Part shown: piece by piece, positions 1-6,065 of the stretch | Layout of the letters: each line of letters starts with the position of its first letter | Numbering within the stretch: position 1 is the first letter of the stretch | DNA from: Methyloceanibacter sp. | Lineage (GTDB): Bacteria > Pseudomonadota > Alphaproteobacteria > Rhizobiales > Methyloligellaceae | NCBI GenBank assembly: GCA_025449615.1 | Contig: JANWJA010000071.1 | Span: 1-7,522 of the forward strand | DNA: 7,522 bases | Reading direction: 5' to 3' | Made by a program: the position numbers and the translations under genes | Notes under the pieces: model-generated | Told to the model about the DNA's origin: nothing | Database searches by the model: none | The model's input: the letters and a program-made list of their open reading frames with translations, nothing else

Positions 1-478
1 GGCCGGAATCGTCGCCGCTCGGCAGCCAATTCTCCGGACGCGCATTCTTGGAGAGATTAACACGATAAGTCCCGTCGGCGCGGCGCAGCAGTTCGTCGCT
101 ATTGAAGCTGTAACGTTGCGACGGATTATCGATGACGGAGCCCTGGTCGTCATAGAGAGCGAGCGACCACCAGCGCGCATTGATCGAAGGACCAGAAATT
201 GCGTATTCGCAATCGGCGCTGAGCGTGTAGCCATCGCTATCGGTGCGGGCAACAAAGTATCGCGCGGCCGTCGAAGTGAGGGGCAGACGCCCGCTCCGGG
301 CGAGATGCGCCTTGGTGTAGGGATCGGCAAGGGGATTGCCTTCGGTGGTCCAGCTCGCCCAGGGGCCGATCCGCTCAGTGGTCAGCGGCGTGCCGTGGTC
401 GATCACGTACCAGGCCGAGCCGGTGCCGATGAAGAGTGCGGCCGCGAAGGTCGCAACGACGAAGATGATGGTGCGCAT
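1..478 (-). CDS. DUF1214-family exported/membrane-anchored protein (3' end outside window)
   Basis: The minus-strand reading frame opens with ATG at 478 and stays open to the left edge, giving 159 codons with no stop. The N-terminus (MRTIIFVVVATFAAALFIGT) is a hydrophobic segment of about 20 residues, so the protein is either anchored in the inner membrane or exported. From about residue 95 the chain reads INARWWSLALYDDQGSVIDN, then a Tyr-Ser-Phe-Asn stretch, ending near the edge with ARPENWLPSG. That order (WWSLALYD, later NWLP) is typical of DUF1214, a family of unknown biochemical function often encoded beside a DUF1254 protein. A DUF1254 gene may therefore lie just beyond the edge, which is inference. 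The start follows the penicillin-binding protein stop by 95 nt on the same strand, so co-transcription is possible. The ribosome site is weak (an AGG about 8 nt upstream). Family assignment is fairly sure; function is not known. Confidence 0.85.
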   Translation of the reverse strand, partial: MRTIIFVVATFAAALFIGTGSAWYVIDHGTPLTTERIGPWASWTTEGNPLADPYTKAHLARSGRLPLTSTAARYFVARTDSDGYTLSADCEYAISGPSINARWWSLALYDDQGSVIDNPSQRYSFNSDELLRRADGTYRVNLSKNARPENWLPSGDDSG

Positions 479-531
479 GCACGGGCCCTTAAGCCCACAG
501 AGTGGCCGGGGAAAACAAGCACAATCGAGGA

Positions 532-548
532 GGCGCTTGTCAAGCGCC
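532..548 (-). terminator. Short hairpin between the PBP gene and the DUF1214 gene
   Basis: Positions 532-538 (GGCGCTT) and 542-548 (AAGCGCC) form a perfect 7-bp GC-rich stem with a 3-nt loop, starting 25 nt after the minus-strand stop of the penicillin-binding protein gene. A loose T-rich stretch follows about 20 nt later on the minus strand but no immediate U-tract. It could be a weak terminator, an attenuator or a 3'-end stabiliser between the two genes. Confidence 0.35.
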
Positions 549-573
549 GGCGCCAAGGAGGGGGTTAAACTGC

Positions 574-2874
574 TTACGGCGGCAAAGTTAGACCGCCATT
601 GGCGGCTTCCGCCGATGATGTTTGCGGCGCCGTCGCGGTCTGAGTGCCGGTTGCGGGGGCCGAAGAGTTGGCCGCGCCATTTGCCGCTGGGACGCTCGGG
701 TTGGAAGGCACGATGGCCGCCGGAGGCGCCTCGGCGCGATGCTCACCAGGCTTGTCGCTTGGCGTCAGAGGGGGCGCACCTTTCAGCATGGTACCAAGCT
801 TTTCGAGGAGCGCTTTTGTCGCGCTCGGCATGTCCTTGACGCTTTCAGGCGACGGCGCCGGAAGATCGGCATTTGGCGCGGCGGCAGGCGCGTTCAGTGC
901 CAGACGCGCCTGTTCGGCTTGTTGTACCGGATGCACTGGTAGGCCTGGGATGGTTGGGATGTTGTCAGTATCGTGCGCCGCCACCATGAAATTGTGCCAG
1001 GTCTGCGCCGGGAAACTGCCGCCCGTCACTTTCGACATCGGGGTGAAGTCGTCGTTGCCAAGCCAAACGCCGGCGACGTACTGGCCGGTGAAGCCAATAA
1101 ACCAAGCGTCGCGGTAGTTGGAGCTGGTACCGGTCTTGCCGGCCGAGTTGGTATAGTCGAGCTGCGCCGCTTTGCCGGTCCCGTTCAGCACCACACCCTG
1201 CAGCATCGTGTTCAACGTCTCCACGACCTTGCGGTCCAAGACCTGTTTCCGAGGCGGCTCGTCAGCGTCGCGGTTATAGACAATCTGGTTCTGTAGCGTG
1301 CTGATGGTGTCGATGCCATAGGGCCGCGCTGACAGACCGCCTGAAGCAAAGTGCGCATAGCCGCCGACGTGCTCGAGCGGCGTTATGCCGGTGTCGCCAA
1401 GCGCCATGGAGCAGGTCATCTTGGTATGGACGTTCCCCAATTTCCGCACGTTGGCGAGGACTTTCTCGCGTCCAACGGTCAGCGACAGCTTCACCGCGAT
1501 GGTGTTGATCGATTTTGCCAGCGCGTCGGCGAGTGTCATGCGGCCACGAAAACCACCGGAATAGTTTTTGGGCGACCATCGCCCACAGGACACGTATCCG
1601 TCGCTGACAATCGATTTCGGCGTGAAGCCATTCTCGAGCGCCGTGAGATAGACGTAGCCCTTGAAAGAAGATCCGGGTTGGCGCAGCGCGTGGGTAGCGC
1701 GATTGAATTGGCTGGTGCCGTAGTCCTTGCCGCCGACAATGGCTCGCGCGGCGCCGTCCGTTTCCAAAACGACCATGGCGCCTTCATCGAAATGACGGGT
1801 GCGCCCATTCGTTGCGATGGTCTGCTGCAGCGACTGCTCGGCCAGTTTCTGCAAGCCGATATCGACCGTGGTACGTGCTAACAGAATGTGCTCCGGCTTG
1901 CCTCGCATGAGACGCTGCACTTCCTCGAAGGCCCAGTCGAGAAACCAGTCGGGGCTGTAATAGTCGCCGCGCTCGACGATCTTCGCCGGATGTTGTCTGG
2001 CACCATAGACCTGACCCTCGGTCAGGTAACCGGCCTCGACCATATTGGTCAGGACTTCGTCGGCGCGTCGGCGCGACGCGGCGAGATCGACATGCGGCGC
2101 GTAGCGGGTGGGGGCCTTGAACATGCCGGCAAGCATGGCGGCCTCTGGAAGTGTGATATCGCGGATCGACTTGCCGAAATAGAATTGAGCCGCCGCCTCC
2201 ACCCCATAAGAGCCGCCGCCGAGATAGGCGCGGTCGAAATAGAGCTTCAGGATCTCCGGCTTGGTGTAATGCGCCTCGAGATAGACGGCGATCAAAGCTT
2301 CCTTGATTTTGCGGCTGAGCGAGCGTTCAGGAGAAAGAAACATGTTCTTGGCGAGCTGCTGGGTGAGCGAGCTGCCGCCTTGCACCACGGAGTCGTGCCG
2401 CGCATTCTCGGCAAGGGCTCGGAACGTGCCCATGACGTCGACGCCGAAATGCTCGTAGAAGCGGCGATCTTCAGTGGCGAGCGTCGCCTTGATCATCATG
2501 TCCGGGATTTCCTCGAGCGGAACCGAGTCGTCGCGGAGCAGGCCGCGCTTGCCGATTTCATTGCCGAAACGATCGAGGAAGGTGACGCTGTATTCGTCGG
2601 ACAGATTGATCTTACCGTGTGCAATCTCGAAGGCGGGGAGCGCGAAGACCAGCAAGACAACGAGCCCGCCGGTGCCGAGCGTTAGGGTCTCGCAGGCCAG
2701 CTCGTTAAGTCCGCGGACGAAGCCCTTGACCTCGAAGCGGCCGAAGAATGTGGAGTAAGAGCCCCACCAATTCTTGAAGCCGATCCAAAGATTATAGAGG
2801 CCGGAGTCGATCCAGGAATCGATCGCCAGCCAATCGATGAGCTTGCGGCGTCCGCCGCCGTAGAAATCCCGCAC
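574..2874 (-). CDS. Class A penicillin-binding protein (PBP1A family), bifunctional transglycosylase/transpeptidase
   Basis: This 766-residue inner-membrane enzyme polymerises lipid II into glycan strands and cross-links the peptides in the periplasm. A cytoplasmic N-terminal stretch of about 65 residues, rich in Trp, Phe and Tyr, precedes one membrane helix (about 66-84). The GT51 glycosyltransferase domain spans about 105-275: ATEDRRFYEHFG carries the catalytic Glu135, followed by GGSSLTQQLAKN (166-177) and YLGGGSYGVEAAA (217-229). The transpeptidase domain spans about 365-625 and has all three active-site motifs: SSFK (nucleophile Ser402, Lys405), SIN (455-457) and KTG (580-582). From about residue 645 the chain is a Pro/Ala/Ser-rich low-complexity tail. 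The start is GTG at 2874, with an AAGG ribosome site about 9 nt upstream and no earlier credible start. All catalytic motifs are intact, so activity is expected. Which PBP1A paralogue it is cannot be settled here. Confidence 0.97.
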   Translation of the reverse strand: MRDFYGGGRRKLIDWLAIDSWIDSGLYNLWIGFKNWWGSYSTFFGRFEVKGFVRGLNELACETLTLGTGGLVVLLVFALPAFEIAHGKINLSDEYSVTFLDRFGNEIGKRGLLRDDSVPLEEIPDMMIKATLATEDRRFYEHFGVDVMGTFRALAENARHDSVVQGGSSLTQQLAKNMFLSPERSLSRKIKEALIAVYLEAHYTKPEILKLYFDRAYLGGGSYGVEAAAQFYFGKSIRDITLPEAAMLAGMFKAPTRYAPHVDLAASRRRADEVLTNMVEAGYLTEGQVYGARQHPAKIVERGDYYSPDWFLDWAFEEVQRLMRGKPEHILLARTTVDIGLQKLAEQSLQQTIATNGRTRHFDEGAMVVLETDGAARAIVGGKDYGTSQFNRATHALRQPGSSFKGYVYLTALENGFTPKSIVSDGYVSCGRWSPKNYSGGFRGRMTLADALAKSINTIAVKLSLTVGREKVLANVRKLGNVHTKMTCSMALGDTGITPLEHVGGYAHFASGGLSARPYGIDTISTLQNQIVYNRDADEPPRKQVLDRKVVETLNTMLQGVVLNGTGKAAQLDYTNSAGKTGTSSNYRDAWFIGFTGQYVAGVWLGNDDFTPMSKVTGGSFPAQTWHNFMVAAHDTDNIPTIPGLPVHPVQQAEQARLALNAPAAAPNADLPAPSPESVKDMPSATKALLEKLGTMLKGAPPLTPSDKPGEHRAEAPPAAIVPSNPSVPAANGAANSSAPATGTQTATAPQTSSAEAANGGLTLPP

Positions 2875-2965
2875 CGTCTAGAGCCTTCTCAGGCGAGCCC
2901 GTTCCCATCCCGACCCGGCCGGCGGGCGCTCCGGCGGGGGCTACAGCTACACTCGGAATGAGGCC

Positions 2966-2995
2966 ATTTATAGAGATTGCGGGTGTGGAACGCTA
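2966..2995 (-). promoter_or_regulatory. Candidate sigma70-type promoter for the PBP gene
   Basis: On the minus strand TATAAAT (2972 down to 2966) is an excellent -10 box in an otherwise GC-rich divergent region. The -35 region about 16-17 nt upstream (near 2990-2995, GCGTTC) matches poorly. A start near 2958 would give a leader of about 84 nt before the GTG at 2874. The -10 is seen; promoter function is inferred. Confidence 0.3.
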
Positions 2996-3006
2996 TACCG
3001 CAGGCG

Positions 3007-3035
3007 CTTGTCGGCCTGCCAAAGGCGCGTATAGT
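3007..3035 (+). promoter_or_regulatory. Candidate housekeeping promoter for the 60-residue protein gene
   Basis: CTTGTC (3007-3012) and TATAGT (3030-3035) are separated by 17 nt and match the alphaproteobacterial housekeeping pattern well. Transcription from about 3042 would leave a leader of about 20 nt containing the GGGGAGGG ribosome site (3050-3057). It stands back to back with the candidate minus-strand promoter at 2966-2995. Confidence 0.45.
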
Positions 3036-3061
3036 CGGACGGCCAAAAAGGGGAGGGATGA

Positions 3062-3244
3062 ATGGCCAAAATTGAGAGGTCTGGGGACTCAGCCGGGAAG
3101 ATTGCTTCGAAGGCGCTAAAGGATCCGGGCGCGCTGAGCCATACAGAGATTAAGACGCTCGCCGCATCGGTGTTGACGCAGCGTCCGGACAAGCCGAAAG
3201 CGAAGTTCGCGAGCAAGGCGAAGCCGAAATCGAAGGCCAAGTAA
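3062..3244 (+). CDS. Small conserved Lys-rich hypothetical protein (60 aa)
   Basis: The product has a core of the form KIASKALKDPGALSHTEIKT followed by LAASVLTQR, then a basic tail (residues 42-60) made mostly of Lys, Ala and Pro. The KALKDP...LAASVL.QR pattern resembles a small, uncharacterised family common in rhizobial genomes; this is recalled, not searched. There is no signal peptide or membrane helix, so it is cytoplasmic. The basic tail could bind nucleic acid, which is inference. ATG at 3062 is chosen because GGGGAGGG ends 4 nt upstream; the overlapping ATG at 3058 is out of frame. A good candidate promoter lies just upstream. The last 95 nt are also read on the opposite strand by the convergent gene ending at 3150. 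Function unknown. Confidence 0.75.
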   Translation: MAKIERSGDSAGKIASKALKDPGALSHTEIKTLAASVLTQRPDKPKAKFASKAKPKSKAK

Positions 3245-3503
3245 GCTCGACCATATTTTCGACGGCGGCAGTGGGGATCGTCGTCAGGCCAGAGGCTTGA
3301 TCGAAACCGCTTCCGCCGTCGCTAGCCCCGAGATTGGGCACCAGCACTTTCGCCGACTCATCGTCCTGCACTAGAAACCCGACCGAGACGCAGCGATGGG
3401 GCTTGCGTTCCTCGATCATGTCGAGCCATTGCCAGCCCGGAATCGGCTGGCCGCTATCGACCCATTCAATGAGGACGAGGGGAGGGTGGGTGAGTTTTTC
3501 CAT
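3150..3503 (-). CDS. Conserved hypothetical protein, 117 aa, overlapping the convergent small gene
   Basis: The first 87 or so residues look like a compact beta-rich domain: LVLIEWVDSGQPIPGWQWLD, then RCVSVGFLVQDDESAKVLVPNLG, an acidic Gly-rich loop and finally IPTAAVENMVEL. This resembles short hypothetical proteins (about 80-90 aa) of rhizobia and their phages that carry a cRSVGwLv.D....kvl.PN pattern and end at about this point; that is recalled, not searched. Residues 88-117 form a Ser/Ala/Cys-rich tail encoded antisense to the 60-residue gene and look non-native. The frame could open at TTG 3578, but ATG at 3503 is preferred because it sits at the start of the domain-like part; its ribosome site (AGGCGAC) is weak. 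Reality of the core is likely. The tail may be readthrough after loss of an earlier stop codon. Function unknown. Confidence 0.65.
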   Translation of the reverse strand: MEKLTHPPLVLIEWVDSGQPIPGWQWLDMIEERKPHRCVSVGFLVQDDESAKVLVPNLGASDGGSGFDQASGLTTIPTAAVENMVELTWPSISASPCSRTSLSACPDAASTPMRRAS

Positions 3504-3614
3504 GTCGCCTGACGCCTTGTGCTTGTCAGGGGAAGCTAGCGCAGAATCCTTGCGGGCTGCTCCGCCGGATCCCTCCAATTTTAACTAATTGCTATCGAGA
3601 TCTTTGTCTTTGAC

Positions 3615-3657
3615 GCATGATCTCGTCCGAAAAGTCTGCAGCTTTTCGGGGTCATGC
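3615..3657. repeat. Rhizobiales-type palindromic intergenic repeat, copy 1
   Basis: This 43-bp element begins GCATGATC and ends with GTCATGC, with an inner imperfect dyad (CCGAAAAG...CTTTTCGG). It lies immediately after the stop codon of the lipoprotein gene on the minus strand, with one base between them. The same element type is abundant between genes of Hyphomicrobiales. As a hairpin-forming element it may serve here as a transcript 3' end, which is inference. Confidence 0.8.
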
Positions 3658-3658
3658 T

Positions 3659-3982
3659 CTAACCGTCGTAGCCGCGGGTTTTCATGCAGGCTGCGAATTG
3701 TTCTTCGGTGCTGCCATGGCGAAGCCGCGAGAAGATGCCAACGATGCTGCTGAAGCCCTTCTTCTCGGTCTCGTCCTTGCAGGCTTTGCTCGCCGCGTCG
3801 CGGGCATCCGCATTGGGCTTATCGCCGGAGGCGACCGCCGGCCTCGCGGCTGGGGTTGCCGTCGCGGTCGGGGGCAGGTTCGGGTGACTGCAGCCGGCAA
3901 GCAGGAGCAATGCGGCGATCAGCGCCAAGCCCCGCCGGCTTCCCGCGCGACCGCGTCCAGCAAAATTGCGACCCGATCTCAT
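3659..3982 (-). CDS. Small outer-membrane/periplasmic lipoprotein (107 aa)
   Basis: A basic N-region (residues 1-18, seven Arg) leads to a hydrophobic stretch ALIAALLLLAGC ending in a clear lipobox (LLAG-Cys31), so the protein should be lipid-modified at Cys31 by the Lgt/LspA pathway. Ser32 at +2 favours outer-membrane sorting. A Pro/Ala/Thr-rich linker (33-60) precedes a small C-terminal domain (about 61-107) with two Cys (68 and 99), probably disulphide-bonded, ending AACMKTRGY. A Cys-Met-x-x-Arg-Gly-Tyr end is familiar from small uncharacterised alphaproteobacterial lipoproteins. ATG at 3982 is chosen: the frame extends upstream to 4048, but those codons lie in or beside the palindromic repeat and lack a ribosome site. 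The second repeat copy follows just past the stop. Function unknown. Confidence 0.8.
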   Translation of the reverse strand: MRSGRNFAGRGRAGSRRGLALIAALLLLAGCSHPNLPPTATATPAARPAVASGDKPNADARDAASKACKDETEKKGFSSIVGIFSRLRHGSTEEQFAACMKTRGYDG

Positions 3983-3999
3983 AACTCTACTTTGTAGGC

Positions 4000-4044
4000 G
4001 CATGATCTTTTCGGAAAACCGGTTCCCACTTTTCCGGATCATGC
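4000..4044. repeat. Rhizobiales-type palindromic intergenic repeat, copy 2
   Basis: This 45-bp element begins GCATGATC and ends GGATCATGC, with an inner dyad (CGGAAAACC...TTTTCCG). It is in the same orientation as the copy at 3615-3657. It sits 17 bp upstream of the lipoprotein start codon, so it is probably transcribed in that gene's leader. The two copies share termini and the AAAA/TTTT inner core but differ in the middle. Confidence 0.85.
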
Positions 4045-4177
4045 TCAAGCCTGGCCCCCGCCGCCCGCCGATTTCAACCGCAGCCTAAAAACATAGCCGC
4101 GCGGTGCGCGTGCGCGCAAGAAGGCCACCGAAATGGGATGGATTCTGGGCAGGATTCAGCGCGGGGCGAGCGGCATC

Positions 4178-4852
4178 TCACCACACCCTAGGCACCAGGC
4201 GATAGCGGACGCGCTCCGCATAAGCGGCGTAGCCGGGCAGTCCGGCGGTGAGTGTCCGCTCCTCCAGAACCGCCCGCACCCCGAGCAGCACGATCAGCAG
4301 AGCCGAGACCACAAGGCCCGAGAGCGCGCCGAGCATCAGCGGCACGCCGAGCCCGAAGAAAATGGCGCCGAGATACATCGGGTGGCGCACATAGGCGTAA
4401 GGACCAGTGGCAATGACGTGGTGGCCGCGCTCTTTTTGCACCCTGACCACGGGCGCGGCGAAGCGGTTCTCACGAAACGTCAGATAGCTCAACATGCCCA
4501 TGGGGACGAGGAGCAGGGCGCCGAAAATTTGAACGAAGAGCGGCACATGCGACCCGCCGAAGCGGATGTCGAGACCCATGACGACGAAGAGCGAGACGCC
4601 GAGGATGATCAGCAGCAGGAGGACGATTTTGTCGGAGCGCTTTTGCCCTGGCTGGAACAGCGGTTTCAGCCGCTCCTCGAGCAGCTCAGGGTTGCTCTCC
4701 GCGAGCCAGGCACCGCCGGCAAGCGATAGGACGAGCTGTGAGCCAAGGAAGATCCAGGCCGACGGCCAATCGATGGTGCCGGCTGGAACGAACAGCAGCA
4801 GCGCCATCACGGCAATGGAGATGAGGGTGCGGCGGAAAAGTTTTGTGAACAT
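4178..4852 (-). CDS. Isoprenylcysteine carboxylmethyltransferase-like (ICMT/PEMT superfamily) membrane protein
   Basis: The 224-residue product has about five membrane segments (roughly 8-25, 31-49, 76-94, 105-123 and a long one at 162-192). It carries the superfamily signature GPYAYVRHPMYLG (150-162), where the His-Pro-Met-Tyr stretch helps bind S-adenosylmethionine, followed by EER (197-199) and a C-terminal GYAAYAERVRYRLVPRVW, all in the usual order. Bacterial members are integral-membrane methyltransferases whose substrates are mostly unknown; protein prenyl-Cys methylation is not expected in this organism, so the substrate should be left open. ATG at 4852 is chosen because GAGGT (4865-4861) lies 8 nt upstream; an ATG at 4867 would add five residues but has a poorly placed ribosome site. 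It diverges from the membrane-protein gene at 5015. Family call firm, reaction inferred. Confidence 0.9.
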   Translation of the reverse strand: MFTKLFRRTLISIAVMALLLFVPAGTIDWPSAWIFLGSQLVLSLAGGAWLAESNPELLEERLKPLFQPGQKRSDKIVLLLLIILGVSLFVVMGLDIRFGGSHVPLFVQIFGALLLVPMGMLSYLTFRENRFAAPVVRVQKERGHHVIATGPYAYVRHPMYLGAIFFGLGVPLMLGALSGLVVSALLIVLLGVRAVLEERTLTAGLPGYAAYAERVRYRLVPRVW

Positions 4853-4860
4853 GGTTGGTG

Positions 4861-4865
4861 ACCTC
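4861..4865 (-). promoter_or_regulatory. Ribosome binding site fixing the methyltransferase start
   Basis: On the minus strand GAGGT lies 8 nt before ATG 4852. It overlaps the alternative ATG at 4867, which makes the downstream ATG the better start. Confidence 0.6.
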
Positions 4866-4938
4866 ATTCGACCTTAGACCAGTTCGTAGCGGGTAAGGAG
4901 AGCGGCATAATGGCCGGCACGACGGCCTTCGTGCCCGG

Positions 4939-4963
4939 GGAACTCCACCTTGGCGGTTCCGTT
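4939..4963 (+). promoter_or_regulatory. Candidate EcfG (general stress response) promoter upstream of the 131-aa membrane protein
   Basis: GGAAC (4939-4943) and CGTT (4960-4963) are separated by exactly 16 nt, a perfect match to the alphaproteobacterial EcfG consensus GGAAC-N16/17-CGTT. Transcription would start near 4970, about 45 nt before ATG 5015 and only about 9 nt before the alternative GTG 4979. The motif is seen; use by EcfG is inferred. Confidence 0.7.
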
Positions 4964-5014
4964 CGGCGCGGGCTATAAGTGCCAACGGCAATAGCATTTG
5001 GGGGGAATCAAACA

Positions 5015-5410
5015 ATGACGTCTGCAAGCATCTTGGTGGTGGTATTCACCGCCGCCGTGGTCGGCGCCCTGATCGGGCTTGGCCTCGGAGGATTTATCAG
5101 CAACGCGGTGGTGCTGGCGCTGATCGCCGGTTTCGTCGGCACGCTGGCCGCGAGCGTCGCGCGCAACACGCTGGTCCACCGCTTCTCTGGCGTAGGCCCT
5201 GATGATTCGCGCGTGCCAAGCGTGGTGCTGACCTATGCGGTGATCGCCTCGATTGCCGGCAGCCTCGCGGGACATGACATCGCGACGATCCTGGGCGAGG
5301 CCTCGCCGGTCTGGATCGGCACCTTAGCGGGTCTATTCTCCGCCGTGCTGATGGCGCTCTTGATGATCACCTATTACATGAACCCGGCGCCGGCGAAGAA
5401 GAAGCGCTAG
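5015..5410 (+). CDS. Small four-helix membrane protein (131 aa), unknown function
   Basis: The product is very hydrophobic, with four likely membrane helices at about 5-27, 30-49, 69-86 and 98-121. A polar loop (50-68, NTLVHRFSGVGPDDSRV) lies between helices two and three, and the short tail ends in KKKR, which by the positive-inside rule faces the cytoplasm. Helix one is Gly-rich (GALIGLGLGGF), suggesting tight packing. No enzymatic motif is visible and the family is not recognised. ATG 5015 follows a GGGGGGAA ribosome site by about 8 nt. The frame is open from GTG 4979, but that start would sit almost at the predicted transcription start. An exact EcfG-type promoter motif upstream suggests induction in stress or stationary phase, which is inferred. 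Confidence 0.8.
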   Translation: MTSASILVVVFTAAVVGALIGLGLGGFISNAVVLALIAGFVGTLAASVARNTLVHRFSGVGPDDSRVPSVVLTYAVIASIAGSLAGHDIATILGEASPVWIGTLAGLFSAVLMALLMITYYMNPAPAKKKR

Positions 5411-5576
5411 CGGAGTCACCATTCAAGCAAGGTCGAAGGGCTGCGGGGCATGTCAATTCCCCGGGCAACACATTGGTCTGCGTCGGGCTGGTCGCGTTCA
5501 CGATGGCGTGAGCAGCGTTGCGCAATTCTCGCACAAAGCAGCGATCCTGAATTAGCATCTGCCCGGATAAAGTCTT

Positions 5577-5585
5577 GGGAGGAGA
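5577..5585 (+). promoter_or_regulatory. Strong ribosome binding site fixing the start at 5591
   Basis: GGGAGGAGA lies 5 nt upstream of ATG 5591. It selects this start over the in-frame ATG at 5450, which would place 47 residues before the signal peptide. Confidence 0.75.
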
Positions 5586-5590
5586 TCCAA

Positions 5591-5941
5591 ATGCATATGC
5601 GCCTCGCGCCCGTTATTGCCGTGCTCGTGCTTGTTGCCGGCCAAGTGTTCTCGTCTCCGGCGCGCGCCGGCGATTGCAACCAAGGGACCGATCAGGAGAA
5701 GATCGCCTGTCTCGACGCCGCCCTGAAGGAACTCAGCATCAAGTTCGCGACGCTGAGCAAGGACATGGCCGAAACCCTGAAATGGAACGATCGGGTCGCG
5801 CTGCGCAACGAGGACATGCGAATCTTTCCGCGCTGCCTCGATAATCCCGGTCCGAACTCGCAGAATATCACCGACGTGTTCGCCAATTCCTGCGCCAAGG
5901 TGTCGGCGCAGACCTGGATGCTCGCCAAACCCTATCATTGA
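5591..5941 (+). CDS. Small exported four-cysteine hypothetical protein (116 aa)
   Basis: Residues 1-26 form a Sec signal peptide: a short charged N-region, a hydrophobic core (APVIAVLVLVAG) and an SPARA cleavage site before Gly27. The mature part of about 90 residues contains four Cys (29, 40, 82, 101), consistent with two disulphides. A helical stretch follows the second Cys (DQEKIACLDAALKELSIKFA and on to about residue 70), with heptad-like Leu/Ile spacing. The CNQGTDQEKIACLDAAL opening resembles the CxxxxxxxxxIxCLxxxl pattern of other small periplasmic proteins of unknown role. A very good ribosome site (5577-5585) fixes the start. The gene is 180 nt from its upstream neighbour; I see no clear promoter there. 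It converges on the 32-residue microprotein gene with 25 nt between stop codons. Location is well supported, function unknown. Confidence 0.85.
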   Translation: MHMRLAPVIAVLVLVAGQVFSSPARAGDCNQGTDQEKIACLDAALKELSIKFATLSKDMAETLKWNDRVALRNEDMRIFPRCLDNPGPNSQNITDVFANSCAKVSAQTWMLAKPYH

Positions 5942-5951
5942 TGGTTTTTTT
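5927..5951 (+). terminator. Possible weak terminator after the four-Cys protein gene
   Basis: AAACC (5927-5931) can pair with GGTTT (5943-5947) around the stop codon, with a small inner ATC/GAT pairing, and the T-run continues to 5951 (seven T in all). The stem is short and AU-rich, so this is a weak candidate. Confidence 0.35.
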
Positions 5952-5966
5952 GTCGGAGCGTCGGCC

Positions 5967-6065
5967 TCAGCCGGCGATGCCCCAGACCAGCAGCCCCATG
6001 AAAGCGGTGATGCAGAGAAAATAGGCCGCGACGCTATAGGTCCACCAAGGGACTGCGATTTGCAT
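5967..6065 (-). CDS. 32-residue single-pass membrane microprotein
   Basis: The minus-strand frame ATG 6065 to TGA 5967 encodes MQIAVPWWTYSVAAYFLCIT followed by AFMGLLVWGIAG. Nearly all of it (about residues 10-31) is one hydrophobic helix, preceded by a short interfacial PWW motif. An AAAAAGGATA ribosome site lies about 9 nt upstream. The aromatic pair at the membrane edge, the uninterrupted helix and the ribosome site argue for a real gene rather than chance. Proteins of this size and shape are often accessory subunits or regulators of larger membrane complexes (oxidases and transporters, for example), but no partner is encoded in this window. It converges on the gene ending at 5941. Sequence features are seen; expression and role are inferred. 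Confidence 0.65.
   Translation of the reverse strand: MQIAVPWWTYSVAAYFLCITAFMGLLVWGIAG

Noticed and set aside
1888..2685. 265-codon plus-strand open frame
   Set aside because: It lies opposite the penicillin-binding protein gene, which has all catalytic motifs on the minus strand. Its product is Arg/Glu-rich without domain features, as expected of a shadow frame in GC-rich DNA.
2987..3012. GGAAC near 2988 as a third EcfG promoter
   Set aside because: No CGTT occurs 16-17 nt downstream. The TTGTC/TATAGT pair explains the plus-strand promoter better.
4090..4119. TTGCGC-N18-TATGTT as promoter of the lipoprotein gene (minus strand)
   Set aside because: The spacing is long and the match modest, in GC-rich alternating sequence. 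The evidence is too weak for a feature call.
4133..4729. 198-codon plus-strand open frame
   Set aside because: It is antisense to the methyltransferase-like gene, and its His/Glu/Arg-rich product is typical of the complement of membrane-protein codons.
5367..5558. 63-codon minus-strand frame between two plus-strand genes
   Set aside because: It has no ribosome site, overlaps the end of the four-helix membrane protein gene and shows no recognisable domain.
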